Source: AC-49 sp963766605
GTDB lineage: Bacteria; Actinomycetota; Thermoleophilia; Solirubrobacterales; Solirubrobacteraceae
Length of the DNA stretch: 64,000 bases
Assembly (NCBI GenBank): GCA_963766605.1
Contig: CAVYAT010000004.1
Coordinates: 1-64,000 of the forward strand
Reading direction: 5' to 3'
The notes below the pieces were generated by a model. That model was not told the origin of the DNA, did not search any database, and saw nothing but the letters and a program-made list of their open reading frames with translations. Positions within the stretch are counted from its first letter, which is position 1. Every line of letters begins with the position of its first letter. Position numbers and translations under genes: made by a program. Of this stretch, positions 9,278 through 17,758 are shown in pieces.

Positions 9278-9334
9278 CGCCGTCACCGTACTCCTGTGCC
9301 CCGAGACCATGATCGCGTGGCTCGAACAGCAAAA

Positions 9335-9371
9335 CGCCCGCATTCCCGATAGAGGCTCGGGAACCCGGGCG
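9335..9371 (-). terminator. tRNA-Ala terminator hairpin, native copy at the left island edge
   Basis: CGCCCG (9335) pairs with CGGGCG (to 9371), with an inner CCCGA/TCGGG pairing, and on the minus strand it is followed by TTTT. It matches the hairpin at 17564-17600 with two mismatches in 37 bases. It is interpreted as the original terminator of the tRNA gene, left behind on the far side of the integrated island. Confidence 0.7.
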
Positions 9372-9392
9372 ACCGCGGCGTATACGCCGCGA

Positions 9393-9436
9393 ATGGAGCT
9401 AGGGGGACTCGAACCCCCGACCTCCTGGGTGCGATC
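9393..9436 (-). repeat. att direct repeat, left copy (3' fragment of tRNA-Ala)
   Basis: This 44-base stretch is identical to 17601-17644. It covers the acceptor 3' side, the T arm and the 3' half of the anticodon arm of tRNA-Ala. Beyond 9436 the tRNA similarity stops, so this is a truncated copy. An 18-bp perfect palindrome (9374-9391, centred on GTATAC) sits between it and the terminator copy and is absent at the right end. Confidence 0.9.
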
Positions 9437-9541
9437 GCGTGGCGAGGGGGTGTGGGAGGACGAGGGGGGACAGGTGAAGGCTGTTCTAGAGCCAAATCGG
9501 CGAGTCGGCTGACCAGCCTGCGCCGTCACGGTCTGCCTGAG

Positions 9542-9561
9542 GTTCCCTCTCAGTTCCCCGC
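9542..9561 (+). repeat. 20-bp direct repeat, left (possible integrase arm site)
   Basis: This 20-mer beginning GTTCCCTCT is identical to 17507-17526. It lies 105 bases inside the left att core; the other copy lies 74 bases inside the right core. In a circular element the two would flank the core on either side in the same orientation, as arm-type integrase sites do. The rest of 9437-9626 shows no gene. Confidence 0.5.
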
Positions 9562-9626
9562 TCGCGATCACGCGGTCACGTCAGTGGCCAAGGCTCGCCG
9601 TCGATCGCGCGATGTCTCGAGCCCTG

Positions 9627-10605
9627 CTACAGCAGATGTGATTTCAGTTCAACGCGGCGAAGCACTGCGCCAAACGTCGGCCAAGCCGATGCGACCTTCG
9701 ACGGTAGTAGCTCGGCTGCATCACCGTAGCGCTGCTCAAGCCACGCCCGCAGTGCTGCTTGTTCGCTCGGCGCGAACGCGGGACTCGCTGCGTAGCCGTC
9801 GCTCGGACGCTCAGTCCACCCCCCGTAGTGCGTCGCCGAGATCGCCTGCATCTCGCCAAGAATCCGCTCGAATCGTCCACGATCCTCGAGAGCTGTGAGT
9901 GTCGGGGGGTGGTCCTTGAAGAGCTTGTAGACGTCGTAGTAGTGGCGGCCGCATCGCTCCTGTGCGCCGCTCTCCTCTGCCGACCAGTTCGTGGCTACGT
10001 GGTGAAGCAACGACAACTTCTCCATGAGAGTCCGAAGAGGCCTGAGTGCACGGACTTGTATGGGATCGAGATCGGGGTATTCGTTCGGCTCGATGTTGAG
10101 TGCGTCCTTCACGAGAGGGGAAACTTCGACCATCTCTGCCGGCCACTCACCACCCGCGAAGCCCGTCTCAAGGAGAACGCCGCGCTCCTCGATCGTGCCG
10201 AGTGATGCGGCGTCGACCGTCCGCGGGTACCGCAGAACATCTGCGCGGTGCGGCGACTTGCCGCGACCAGGCGCACGTGCCTCGTCCCACGTGACGTCCA
10301 GGCAGGCAGCGACGTCAGTCGTGAGCGTAAGAAGTCGCTCTTCTCGGATCCTTGCGGATTCACCGCTGGCAGGGGTAACGAGGATGTCGACGTCCTCCGA
10401 GAATCGTTCGATTAGCCCGTAACCCTTCGAGAGCGACGTTCCGCCTTTGAAGACAAACGCGCCTGCGTGGCGGGTGTTGAGTGCGCGAAGCACCTGCGTT
10501 ACCCAGTAGTCCTTCTCGACAAAATGCCGGAGCAAGCCCGAGAGCCTCTGAGGCACGCGAGATTGCCCCGGCGAAGTCGTCAGGGCTTGCCCGAAGCAAT
10601 GTCAT
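9627..10605 (-). CDS. abiEii: AbiEii-family nucleotidyltransferase toxin (type IV TA), one frameshift
   Basis: This is a nucleotidyltransferase-fold toxin of the AbiEii/AbiGii (DUF1814) family. VEKDYWVTQVLRAL is followed by the core FKGGTSLSKGYG and SEDVDILV, where the GGTS and DVD residues form the nucleotide site, then LRTLMEKLSLLHH and RHYYDVYKL. AbiE toxins act bacteriostatically and can abort phage infection; related toxins modify tRNA. The start ATG at 10605 overlaps the AbiEi stop (ATGA). The frame breaks at a run of four T (10521-10524 on the plus strand, as A): removing one restores AFVEKDYW, so this is probably a homopolymer error. With the repair the protein is about 325 residues, normal for the family. 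Confidence 0.85.
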
Positions 10606-11324
10606 GCGGCCGTGGGAAGAACCCTCAGGGCTCGTTGGCGCGTACGCTGGTCGCGGGCCCGCCGTATGCGGTTCGCTGCCGCCAAGTCTCCTGATTCTGT
10701 CGCGACCGCACGCAGTCTCTCGCGTACCGCCGGCGGCTCTGTACGACTCGCGGCAACGAGTCGTTCGAGCCTCACGTCGTCACGCGAGAGCAGCTCGACG
10801 AACCGCGCTAGCGCGGTCGCGGCGTCCGCCTCGACGTAGCGGTCCCAGCCCTCAAGCGCTTCGAGGAACGTGACCTCGATCCCGTTGAGGCGCTGTTCGC
10901 GCCGACCGCGGCGGGCCGCGCGGCTAGCCACCTTGAGAGCCGGGAGTCCAGCCGGGACGCGATGGGTGACCGCGAGTGTTTCCACTGCCGGAACCTGGGT
11001 TGAGAGCCCCAGGAGATTTGTCGCTTGCCAACCTGTGGCTCCTACGGCCTCATCATCGCCTACGGACTTCCGCAGCGCTTCTGCTCTCGGCGCCGCGAGC
11101 ATGCCGAACCTGCTCTCCTTTCCGCGCCAGTAGACGCCGCGTCGGATGCGCACAAGCTCGCCACGTCCAACCATCCGACGGAGCTCATTGCTCACTGCTG
11201 ATGCCGAGCCGTCCCCGCTCTCGAGATCCTCAAAGTCTTCGACACGCCACAACCTGTCGGATGACGCTCGAACGCGCCGACGCACCCGCCTCGCAACACT
11301 ATGGTCCTTTGTCCTCGCCGCCAT
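10602..11324 (-). CDS. abiEi: AbiEi-family antitoxin / transcriptional regulator
   Basis: This 240-residue protein has an N-terminal winged-helix region (LWRVEDFED, SASAVSNELRRMVGRGELVRIRRGVYW) of the AbiEi/DUF6088 type. A C-terminal antitoxin-like domain follows (AVGATGWQATNLLGLSTQVP, LEALEGWDRYVE). In type IV systems AbiEi neutralises AbiEii and represses the operon by binding inverted repeats upstream. It is encoded first and overlaps the toxin by 4 bases, the standard order. The ATG at 11324 is used; a longer upstream reading has no family similarity. Conserved residues are intact. Confidence 0.82.
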   Translation of the reverse strand: MAARTKDHSVARRVRRRVRASSDRLWRVEDFEDLESGDGSASAVSNELRRMVGRGELVRIRRGVYWRGKESRFGMLAAPRAEALRKSVGDDEAVGATGWQATNLLGLSTQVPAVETLAVTHRVPAGLPALKVASRAARRGRREQRLNGIEVTFLEALEGWDRYVEADAATALARFVELLSRDDVRLERLVAASRTEPPAVRERLRAVATESGDLAAANRIRRARDQRTRQRALRVLPTAA

Positions 11325-11554
11325 AGCTAATGATTGTAACGCGATACGAGAAATCGTCAAGAATACAGCCCAACATGAACCGAAGCGTTTACCTGGCGCC
11401 GCAGTCGAATACCTTCTACTTCCGGGCTGCGCGAAGCCCTTGCGGCACGCGGAGTCCACGAGAGCGCATCTTCAGCGATCCGCGAGATAGCGCGTCGATG
11501 CGTTGACTCCGCCGTGAGCGTTGAGCATGGAATTCGAGATTCAGCCGCCGCACG
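11325..11554. other. divergent promoter region between abiEi and the CHAT gene
   Basis: These 230 bases have no convincing gene and an AT-richer patch near 11325-11370 (TAATGATTGTAA). They must hold the abiE promoter and autoregulatory operator and the CHAT gene promoter. I could not delimit clear inverted repeats. Confidence 0.4.
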
Positions 11555-14492
11555 ATGATGCGACTGACGCACTCCGGTCCCCTCGTCGATGCGTTGCTTG
11601 CTGTCGACTCGATCGAGGCGCTCAAGGAGTTGCTCCGGACGAATCCCGACGTCATGTCGCCGACGGTGCGTGCTCGACTCAGCGACATGCGGGATGGCGT
11701 TGATGTGGGCTCGGTGTTCGACCCGTGGATCTCCCTCCTCGACGACCTCGCTGTCACGGAGCTAGAAGCGGCGTGGGGACGGTTCGTTGGTCGACAACGG
11801 GTGTGGCGGGAGGATGGCGAACGACTCGCGGGCGAGCTCGAGGCCATCGAGGCTGCGTGGACCAAGGGTCGCGCCAGCGACGTGCTGAGCGCCACCACCG
11901 ACCTGATTCCCAGGTTGGCGGCAGGGGGGGTTCTGCAGCTCATGATGCTTGGACGGCTTTACCGCGGCCGGGCGCTCATGGTCGCGCCGGATCGGCCGTG
12001 GGGGCGGACGCGGTCGAGGAGGCGGTACTCGAACTCGCCGGCGCCTGTGCGCTGGCCTGGGATGATGCGAGCGGACTCTGGCCCCTGATCGAGTTGGGTT
12101 CGGCGTTTGTCGAGCGGGTCTACGGAGACCGAGCCGAGAACCTCGATCAGTCGGCCGAAGCACTCGCTCGGGGGCTTGCTATGGCCGAGAGCGGGGCTTC
12201 AGCGGACGAACTCGCAACCTGCCGGACTCGGCTTGCCTACACGCTGCTCGTTCGCGAGAACGGCAGCACCCGCTCGCCAACTGTCAGCGTGCAGCTGCGC
12301 TCGCAGACCTCGCTGGCCGACATGCGCTGGACGCCGGAGATATAGGACAGTGGGCACGCAACGAGATCACGCGTGCTGGAGCCCTCGAACGGATGGCGCG
12401 GTGCTGGCCGTGGTGATGTGGCTGATGCAAGGCGCGTGCTGGAGGCGGTTATCGCACGCGGAGACGCCGTTCCGCCACTTCTCTTGGGTGCGGCTCGTCA
12501 CGGGCTGGGCAGCATCTTCTGGCGCGACGCCGATGCGATCAGCGCCGATGCCGCAGAAGTTGCCCTCGCAGACAGCGCGAGAATGCCACCCGAGGAGGCG
12601 AAGGCGTTGCTTCGGCGGGCGCTCGCCGAGTTCGAGCTTGCCCGCGAACAGTGCGTGGACGCACCGAACCTCGGCTACGCGCGGGTTACAGCCGACGCCG
12701 CTCTTGTCGCGAACGAACTGCGGGACGACGAACAAACGATCCGCTACGCGAGCGAGGCCCTCGAGTCCCTGACGCCGCTCAGTGCACCCTCAGGGTGCGC
12801 GCATCTCGCAGCCGTTCTCGCTGGCTGTTTTGCACGCCTCGGGAGGTGGGACGAGGCTGCGGAGGTGTACCGAACGGCGTGTGGTGCAACGGAGATCGCG
12901 ATCACCGTCAGCTCGGGCCCGGGGCGCGAGCGCGCGGTGGAGGAATCGAGTCGACTCGGGCGATGGGCTGCGATCGCGCTGTCCAAGACTGGCGACACGG
13001 TTGGCGCGGTTCTTGCGCTTGAGACCGGTCGGGCACGAGAACTCAGACGCCGCCTCGGGCCTACGCGACATGAGCGCGCGCTCCTCGAGCGACTCCCGCA
13101 GGATGTGCGGGACGAGTACGAGGCGGCGCTGGCAGAGTTGGTTGCCACGCCGCTCGGGCCGGCCAGCTACGAGGCTGCTGCCGCTGTGGAGCGAGCTTCC
13201 TCTGCGGTCCGAGCGTTCGACGGGTTAGGAGACTTCGGTCTTGGGGGCTCCGCGTTCGATATGGCTTCGGGCGTCGAAGAGCGATGGCCGGTCGTCTACG
13301 TCAACCCAACTCCGAATGGCACGGTGCTGCTCTCGGTTGACCGTGAGGGGTCGCCCGACGAGGTCGCGGTGCGGCAGTCCATTCTTCAGTCCCCGACGAG
13401 CTCCGAGGTCTGGTGGCGCTTGGCTTCCGGGCATCCGACCCAGGCGATGGCTGTCGCGGCTGGCGGCGACAGGCTCGTTTCATACCTAGGTGCGGCTGCT
13501 AACGCGGCCGGCGGCGACGCGCGGCTCAGGGCCGCTATTGATGTGACCTTTCCGTGGGTCGGCGAACAGATCGGGCGCCCGCTCGCGGAGCTGCTTCGAG
13601 ACCGCGGCGCACGCGGAGTCACGCTCGTCTTATGCGGTCCGATCGCACTCGTCCCGGTTCACGCGTGTGCATGGACGACCGCTGACGGCCAGGCCTGCCT
13701 ACTGGACGAGTTCGAAGTTCGCTACGCGCCATCGGCGCGGGGCGCTGGCGTCGCGGCCGAGCGCGCCGCCGACCGCGATCGTTCGCGCCAGCGTCTCGTC
13801 GCGCTAGCGGACCCGGATGCGTCGCGGCGGTTGCCAGCCACAGTGCCCGAGGTCCAAGAGATCGCGCGTCACTTTGCTCCGCGCGTGACGGAGATCGCGG
13901 TTCGGACGGATGCGACGTCGGCCTTTCTTCGCCGGCACGCTCCGGGAGCGAACGTCCTGCACCTTGCAGCACACGCCTGTGCTGGGTTGATTGACCCGGA
14001 GGCCGCAAGTATCGGGCTGGCGGACGGGGCGTTTGGGGTCTCGGAGCTCGCCTCCCTGCCCATTCGAACTGCCGGGTGGCGGTCGTGTCGGCGTGTCAGA
14101 GCGCCGTGCCCGAGTCATACAAGTTCCCGGACGAGGCAACTTCTCTTGCCACCTCTCTGCTCGCTGCAGGGTCGGCCTGCGCGATCGCGAGTCTGTGGTC
14201 CGTCGACGACTGCGCGACCGCGATTCTCATGACGAAGTTCTATGACCTGCTCTTCGACGCGCAGCATCGCCCGCCGGAAGCGCTACGAAGGGCGCAACTC
14301 TGGTTGCGGGATCTCGATAATGACGAGGCGTCTGAGTTTTTCTCACGACATCCGACCCTCGCCGCTGAGGTGCGACGTCGCGCTGCGATCGGAGAGCCTG
14401 TGGGCCGACGAGGTTCGACCGACGCGGACGGAGTCAGTCTGGATTTCTCCCACCCTGACTACTGGGCCCCATTCGTCGCGACTGGTGCTTAG
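11555..14492 (+). CDS. TPR-CHAT caspase-like protease protein, four frameshifts
   Basis: This is a roughly 975-residue protein when frames are joined. The N-terminal two thirds is all-helical, Ala/Leu-rich and TPR-like (HLAAVLAGCFARLGRWDEAAEVY). The C-terminal CHAT domain includes LCGPIALVPVHA, LPATVPEVQEI, the catalytic His block NVLHLAAHA (about 13955-13978), the catalytic Cys block VVSACQSA (about 14083-14106), FPDEATSLATSLLAAG, ASLWSVDD and a terminal YWAPFVATGA. CHAT proteases are caspase relatives that cleave partners in bacterial immunity and cell death (e.g. TPR-CHAT with gRAMP). The frame breaks at G5 12000-12004, near 12255, near 12400 and near 14073. All are single-base and conserved sequence continues across, so consensus errors are likely. 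Neighbours are AbiE and an HNH protein. The target is unknown. Confidence 0.75.
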
Positions 14493-14554
14493 TTCCGCCG
14501 CGCGGGGCGCGAGCAGGCACTCGGCGCTAGCGGGACGCGTCGCCTACCAGGGAC

Positions 14555-15727
14555 TCAGTCCTGCGGCGGCGACCCGTCGTCGTCTGCCGGCTCGCGGCGA
14601 TGACGGGCGACGATCCGCAATGCATCCGCGGGCGAGTCGGCTCGGCTTGTCGGTACTGGGACATCCATTGGCCCATCGGGCCCGTCTTCGATGAACAGGA
14701 ACGGGTAGTCGTCAAACACCGTCATCGACCGCCGACCCGTTTGTGCGGCACGCGCCGCGGCGGTCCCCAACCAGATGGCGGGATAGGACGAGTGGTTGAA
14801 CTCGCCGGTCGACGGTTCGAACCGCCATGCGGAATATTCCGACTGCGCTCCCGCTTGGTTTACAGGCACGGCGGCGAGGACCTGACCGAACAACACAACG
14901 TGCAGGACCGCTGATTCCTCGCAGTCGTCGATCCAGAGCACGTGCTTCGGCGGTTCGAACGGCCACGGCTCCCCGATGGGCGGGTAGTGCTCTCGCTGCA
15001 GACTTAGCTGGGGCGGGGCGTCGGATAGGAGGTCGGCGCTGAGCCGTTGGGCGTAGAGGGTGTTCAACCACCCATCGCCATATGCCTTACGACCGCAGGC
15101 AAGCCCCAGTTTCGCGACGAAGCGCGACCATGCCAGCGGAGGCGTTCGCTCGGTCTGAACTGCGCGCGAGAGCGCGACCGGATCATTCAGCAGCTGACGC
15201 ACGTCGTTCCCAACGAGGTCCCGCAAGCGCGCCTGGTCGGCATCTGTCCGACCCTCGATGCCTAGGAGGGCTGCGATGGCTGGCGACGTTGCACTAGTAA
15301 GAGTCGCACCGTCGCTTTCAACGGTGACGATGACTGCGCCGCCGGCGTCGAGCGGCACCTCAAATCTCGGTGCTCGGGGGAGTGCACCGCGCCGGTTCGG
15401 GATTGCGTACGCGCTGCGCAAGAAGACAACGAGGAAGTCCCTGGCGATGAGCTGGTCCGCGACCCTGGCCGCCCGGCGTTGGCAGCAATCGCACACGTCG
15501 GTCGTCGTCCAAGCGCCCCCGAGCGCCGCCGGGACCACGTGTTCGGCCGTCGTGAAAGCAGACAGCGGTCTCGTACGGAGACAGTACGTGCAGCGGCGCC
15601 TGGGTTCGTCCCGGGTTGGTTGGGCTTCCGGCGGCTTCCTCAGCGGTCGTGCTCCAGCATCGGCATCTGCGCACAATCCTGACGGACGCGTCGACCGCTC
15701 CAGCGCGACTCCACCGGAGGGTGCCAC
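14555..15727 (-). CDS. HNH-endonuclease-like protein (HNH_5 type) with a long unassigned C-terminus
   Basis: A zinc-ribbon HNH region reads CTYC, then FTTAEHVVPAALGG, then CDCCQ. This is the pattern of HNH_5-type nucleases: two CxxC pairs around EH..P, the His acting in the beta-beta-alpha metal finger. About 250 further residues are hydrophilic and match nothing I know (YAIPNRRGALPRAP, WSRFVAKLGLACGRKAYGDGW, VLHVVLFGQVLAAVPVN). It is convergent with the CHAT gene with 62 bases between stops, inside the island. The start is uncertain: a GTG at 15727 is used, an ATG at 15814 and further open frame upstream are possible, and none has a clear ribosome site. A role in defence is inferred from location only. 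Confidence 0.6.
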   Translation of the reverse strand: MAPSGGVALERSTRPSGLCADADAGARPLRKPPEAQPTRDEPRRRCTYCLRTRPLSAFTTAEHVVPAALGGAWTTTDVCDCCQRRAARVADQLIARDFLVVFLRSAYAIPNRRGALPRAPRFEVPLDAGGAVIVTVESDGATLTSATSPAIAALLGIEGRTDADQARLRDLVGNDVRQLLNDPVALSRAVQTERTPPLAWSRFVAKLGLACGRKAYGDGWLNTLYAQRLSADLLSDAPPQLSLQREHYPPIGEPWPFEPPKHVLWIDDCEESAVLHVVLFGQVLAAVPVNQAGAQSEYSAWRFEPSTGEFNHSSYPAIWLGTAAARAAQTGRRSMTVFDDYPFLFIEDGPDGPMDVPVPTSRADSPADALRIVARHRREPADDDGSPPQD

Positions 15728-16076
15728 TGTGTGGTCGGGTTTGTGACGCTGGTCTGACTCGGGCGCTGGGGCGGAGCTCGTGGGGGCTGGCAGCCTTCGG
15801 GAAGAAGGATGCATATGTGTGGCGGGGTTCTGGCGTTTGCGGTTCTGGAGCGTTGGGATCGTTGCTGAAGCTGGGGTCTGCGGCGGTGGGGTCGGTTGGG
15901 CTGAGGCGGCCGGTCGGTGGTCTGGGGTTCGCTGGTGTCCGGCTCTGGGTGTGACGCGCGGGTTCGCGTGTCGCCGTTCTGACAATGAGTCTGAACTCAG
16001 GGGGTGGTAAACCCCCGCTCGCGCGACATGGGGGCGTGCGGGAGAGTTCGGACAGGGGAGGCGGGCACCGGAGGGG
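15728..16076. other. gene-poor, G/T-rich stretch with a tight hairpin
   Basis: No supported gene lies here. The plus strand is strikingly G/T-rich. A perfect hairpin GGGGGT-GGTAA-ACCCCC lies at 16000-16016, possibly a terminator or operator ahead of the HTH/integrase genes. The HNH gene may extend its N-terminus into part of this region. Confidence 0.45.
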
Positions 16077-16375
16077 TTGGGCTGGAAGGAGCTGGCAGCC
16101 GCGGTGCTTGAGGCGGTGGCGGCCGATCCAAGAGCGCGCGAGCGGCTGCGGGCGGCGCTGGGCGTCGACGAGGCCCGGCGCGGATCACGCCGCCGGCGTA
16201 CACGGCGGAGTCGTTGGGCGAGGCGATTGGGGTCTCGCCGAAGGCGATTCGGAATGCGATTGCACGGCGGGAGCTGCGGGCGGTCAAGCGGGGTGGGCGG
16301 TGGTTGATCTCGCGAGAGGCGGTGGAGGCGTGGACCCGGAGCAGCGCGGCCGAGCCGAGAGCGACCGCGACATAG
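16077..16375 (+). CDS. small HTH DNA-binding protein, excisionase-like, one frameshift
   Basis: When a frame change near 16175 is allowed, a protein of about 100 residues appears. The N-terminal part is KELAAAVLEAVAADPRARERL. A MerR/HTH_17-type domain follows: AYTAESLGEAIGVSPKAIRN, ARRELRAVKRGGRWLISR and EAVEAWTRS, stopping at 16373-16375. This is the usual form of excisionase or recombination directionality proteins and of small island regulators. It lies 73 bases upstream of the integrase on the same strand. The TTG at 16077, preceded by GGAGGGG, is the likely start. It could be a plain transcriptional regulator instead of an excisionase. Confidence 0.65.
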
Positions 16376-16448
16376 GAGGTCGCGCGGCGCGGCCGGAAGT
16401 CATGAGCGGCGCGATGGCGCGGCTGGAGCGACGTACACTCGATCGGCC

Positions 16449-17581
16449 GTGAGCGTTCATCGCAAGGGGTCGAAGTGGGTCGTCCGCTACCGGGACGAGA
16501 CGGGCAATCGGTCGCGGGCGTTCGACCGGAAGCAGGACGCGGATCGGTACGAAGCTGAGGTGTCAGGCGCAGGCAGCTGGGCGCGCTGGCGACGCTGGAC
16601 GCGGGCCGGGAGTCGCTCGACGAGTTCGTCGTCGGGACGTGGGTGCCGACGCACGCGGTCACCCTGAGTCCGAAGACGCGCAAGAACTACGCGGGGATGT
16701 ACGACCACCACATCGCGCCATACCTCGGCCCGCTCCCCCTCAGAGAGATCCGTACGGACACAATCGCGCGGTGGCAGGCGGATCGGCTAGCTGCCGGCGC
16801 TGGGCCCGTCGCGCTGCGCCAGGCGCTTGATCTGCTCGGGAGCATCCTGCAGCGCGCAGTCGACGACGAGCGGATTCCGAAGAACCCGGCGCGCTGGTGC
16901 GTCGTGCGCGACTGCCACGGCGACAGGAGGTCCGGCCGGTGGCGCCCGCGACGGTCGAGCGGATGCGGGCGGCGGCGGAACAGCGGGACGCGACGATGAT
17001 CTCGGTGCTCGCGTACGCGGGGCTCCGGCCGGGTGAGGCGCTGGCGCTGCGGTGGGGCGACGTGCGCGATAACACGCTCTTGATCGAGCGCGCGCTGTCG
17101 CTCGGCGGCGAGGAGGACACGAAGACGACGAAGCACCGCACCGTGCGCCTGCTCGCGCCGCTCAAGCAGGACCTGGCGGAATGGCGGCTGGCCAGTGGCC
17201 GCCCGGCAGACGACGCGCTGGTGTTCCCGAACTACAACGACGAGCCGTGGACCGAGGCCGCGTACCAGTCGTGGCGCCGGCGCGCGTTCAGGCGGGCGAC
17301 CGCGGCGGCCGACACGAAGGCGACGCCGTACACGCTGCGTCACAGCTTCGCGAGCCTCCTGCTCCACGAAGGCCGGAGCGTCATCTACGTCGCGCGCCAG
17401 CTCGGCCACGACGCCCGCCTGACCCTCACGCGCTACGGCCACGTCATCGACGAGCTCGAGGACCAGCCACACGCGGCGCGCAGAGGAGGTCATCCGCGCC
17501 GCACGTGTTCCCTCTCAGTTCCCCGCGACGCCAGACAACACCACCGCACCCACACAACGAAAACGCCCGAATCCCCGATAG
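16449..17581 (+). CDS. int: tyrosine-recombinase integrase of the tRNA-Ala island, three frameshifts
   Basis: Joined across frames, this is a site-specific recombinase of about 375 residues. The AP2-like arm-binding N-terminus is VHRKGSKWVVRYRDETGNR. The SAM-like core-binding domain is TLSPKTRKNYAGMYDHHI to PLREIRTDTIARW. The catalytic domain has Arg in AYAGLRPGEALALRW, YTLRHSFASLLL (Tyr replacing the first His, a common variant), QLGHDARLTLTRYGHV with His, and the nucleophile Tyr. Breaks lie near 16565, 16890 and 17482. In the repaired last frame the tail runs VPSQFPATPD and stops at 17579-17581, inside the tRNA terminator hairpin. Starts at GTG 16449. It integrates the island at tRNA-Ala; all catalytic residues are present, so the breaks may be sequencing errors. 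Confidence 0.85.
17507..17526 (+). repeat. 20-bp direct repeat, right (possible integrase arm site)
   Basis: Identical to 9542-9561. Here it also encodes part of the integrase tail (VPSQFPA). It lies 74 bases from the right att core. Confidence 0.5.
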
Positions 17582-17600
17582 AGGCTCGGGAACCCGGGCG
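17564..17600 (-). terminator. terminator of tRNA-Ala(CGC)
   Basis: A CGCCCG/CGGGCG stem with an inner CCCCGA/TCGGG pairing is followed on the minus strand by TTTT (17563-17560). It sits directly downstream of the tRNA. It also contains the repaired integrase stop, so the convergent integrase message reads into it. Confidence 0.75.
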
Positions 17601-17644
17601 ATGGAGCTAGGGGGACTCGAACCCCCGACCTCCTGGGTGCGATC
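17601..17644 (-). repeat. att direct repeat, right copy within intact tRNA-Ala
   Basis: This 44-base sequence is identical to 9393-9436. It starts one base outside the tRNA discriminator and ends in the anticodon loop. It is the site where the island entered while keeping the tRNA gene whole. Confidence 0.9.
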
Positions 17645-17674
17645 CAGGCGCTCTCCCAACTGAGCTATAGCCCC
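17602..17674 (-). tRNA. tRNA-Ala(CGC)
   Basis: A 73-base cloverleaf can be drawn by hand: acceptor GGGGCTA with TAGCTCC, D stem GCTC/GAGC, anticodon stem CCTGG/CCAGG around ATCGCAC (anticodon CGC, reading GCG), and T stem GGGGG/CCCCC with TTCGAGT. The G3-U70 pair, the main alanine identity element, is present. The 3' CCA is not encoded. The gene serves as island attachment site. Confidence 0.95.
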
Positions 17675-17688
17675 GAGGTGCACCGCCA

Positions 17689-17694
17689 AGGATA
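17689..17694 (-). promoter_or_regulatory. -10 element of tRNA-Ala(CGC)
   Basis: On the minus strand TATCCT ends 15 bases before the mature 5' end. The other tRNA-Ala gene has TATCTT at the same distance within a similar local sequence (38800-38805). No good -35 was seen. Confidence 0.45.
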
Positions 17695-17758
17695 GCCGCG
17701 CATACGGCCAATGCGGCGCGGGGCTTCCGCACGTCGCGGGTACGCTCACGACGCACGG

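Larger units (their letters stand above)
9393..17644. mobile_element. 8.2-kb genomic island integrated in the tRNA-Ala(CGC) gene
   Basis: The element is bounded by the 44-base direct repeat of the tRNA 3' end. It carries a tyrosine integrase next to the intact tRNA and a small HTH protein just upstream of it. The rest is accessory: an AbiE toxin-antitoxin pair, a TPR-CHAT protein and an HNH protein. Flanking genes (proline catabolism on the left, diguanylate cyclase on the right) are chromosomal in character. No replication, transfer or phage structural genes were seen, so it is an integrative island that probably depends on another element for movement. The cargo is typical of defence or stability islands. 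Confidence 0.88.

Noticed and set aside
9374..9391. The GTATAC palindrome at the left island end as another ligM/metF operator
   Set aside because: Flanks differ (GCGTATACGC instead of TGTATACA) and it is next to no related gene.
9437..9626. Remnant of a second integrase at the left island end (frame reading EVPSQFPARD)
   Set aside because: Only the 20-base repeat matches the integrase tail, and its order relative to the att core is opposite to that expected for a tandem element.
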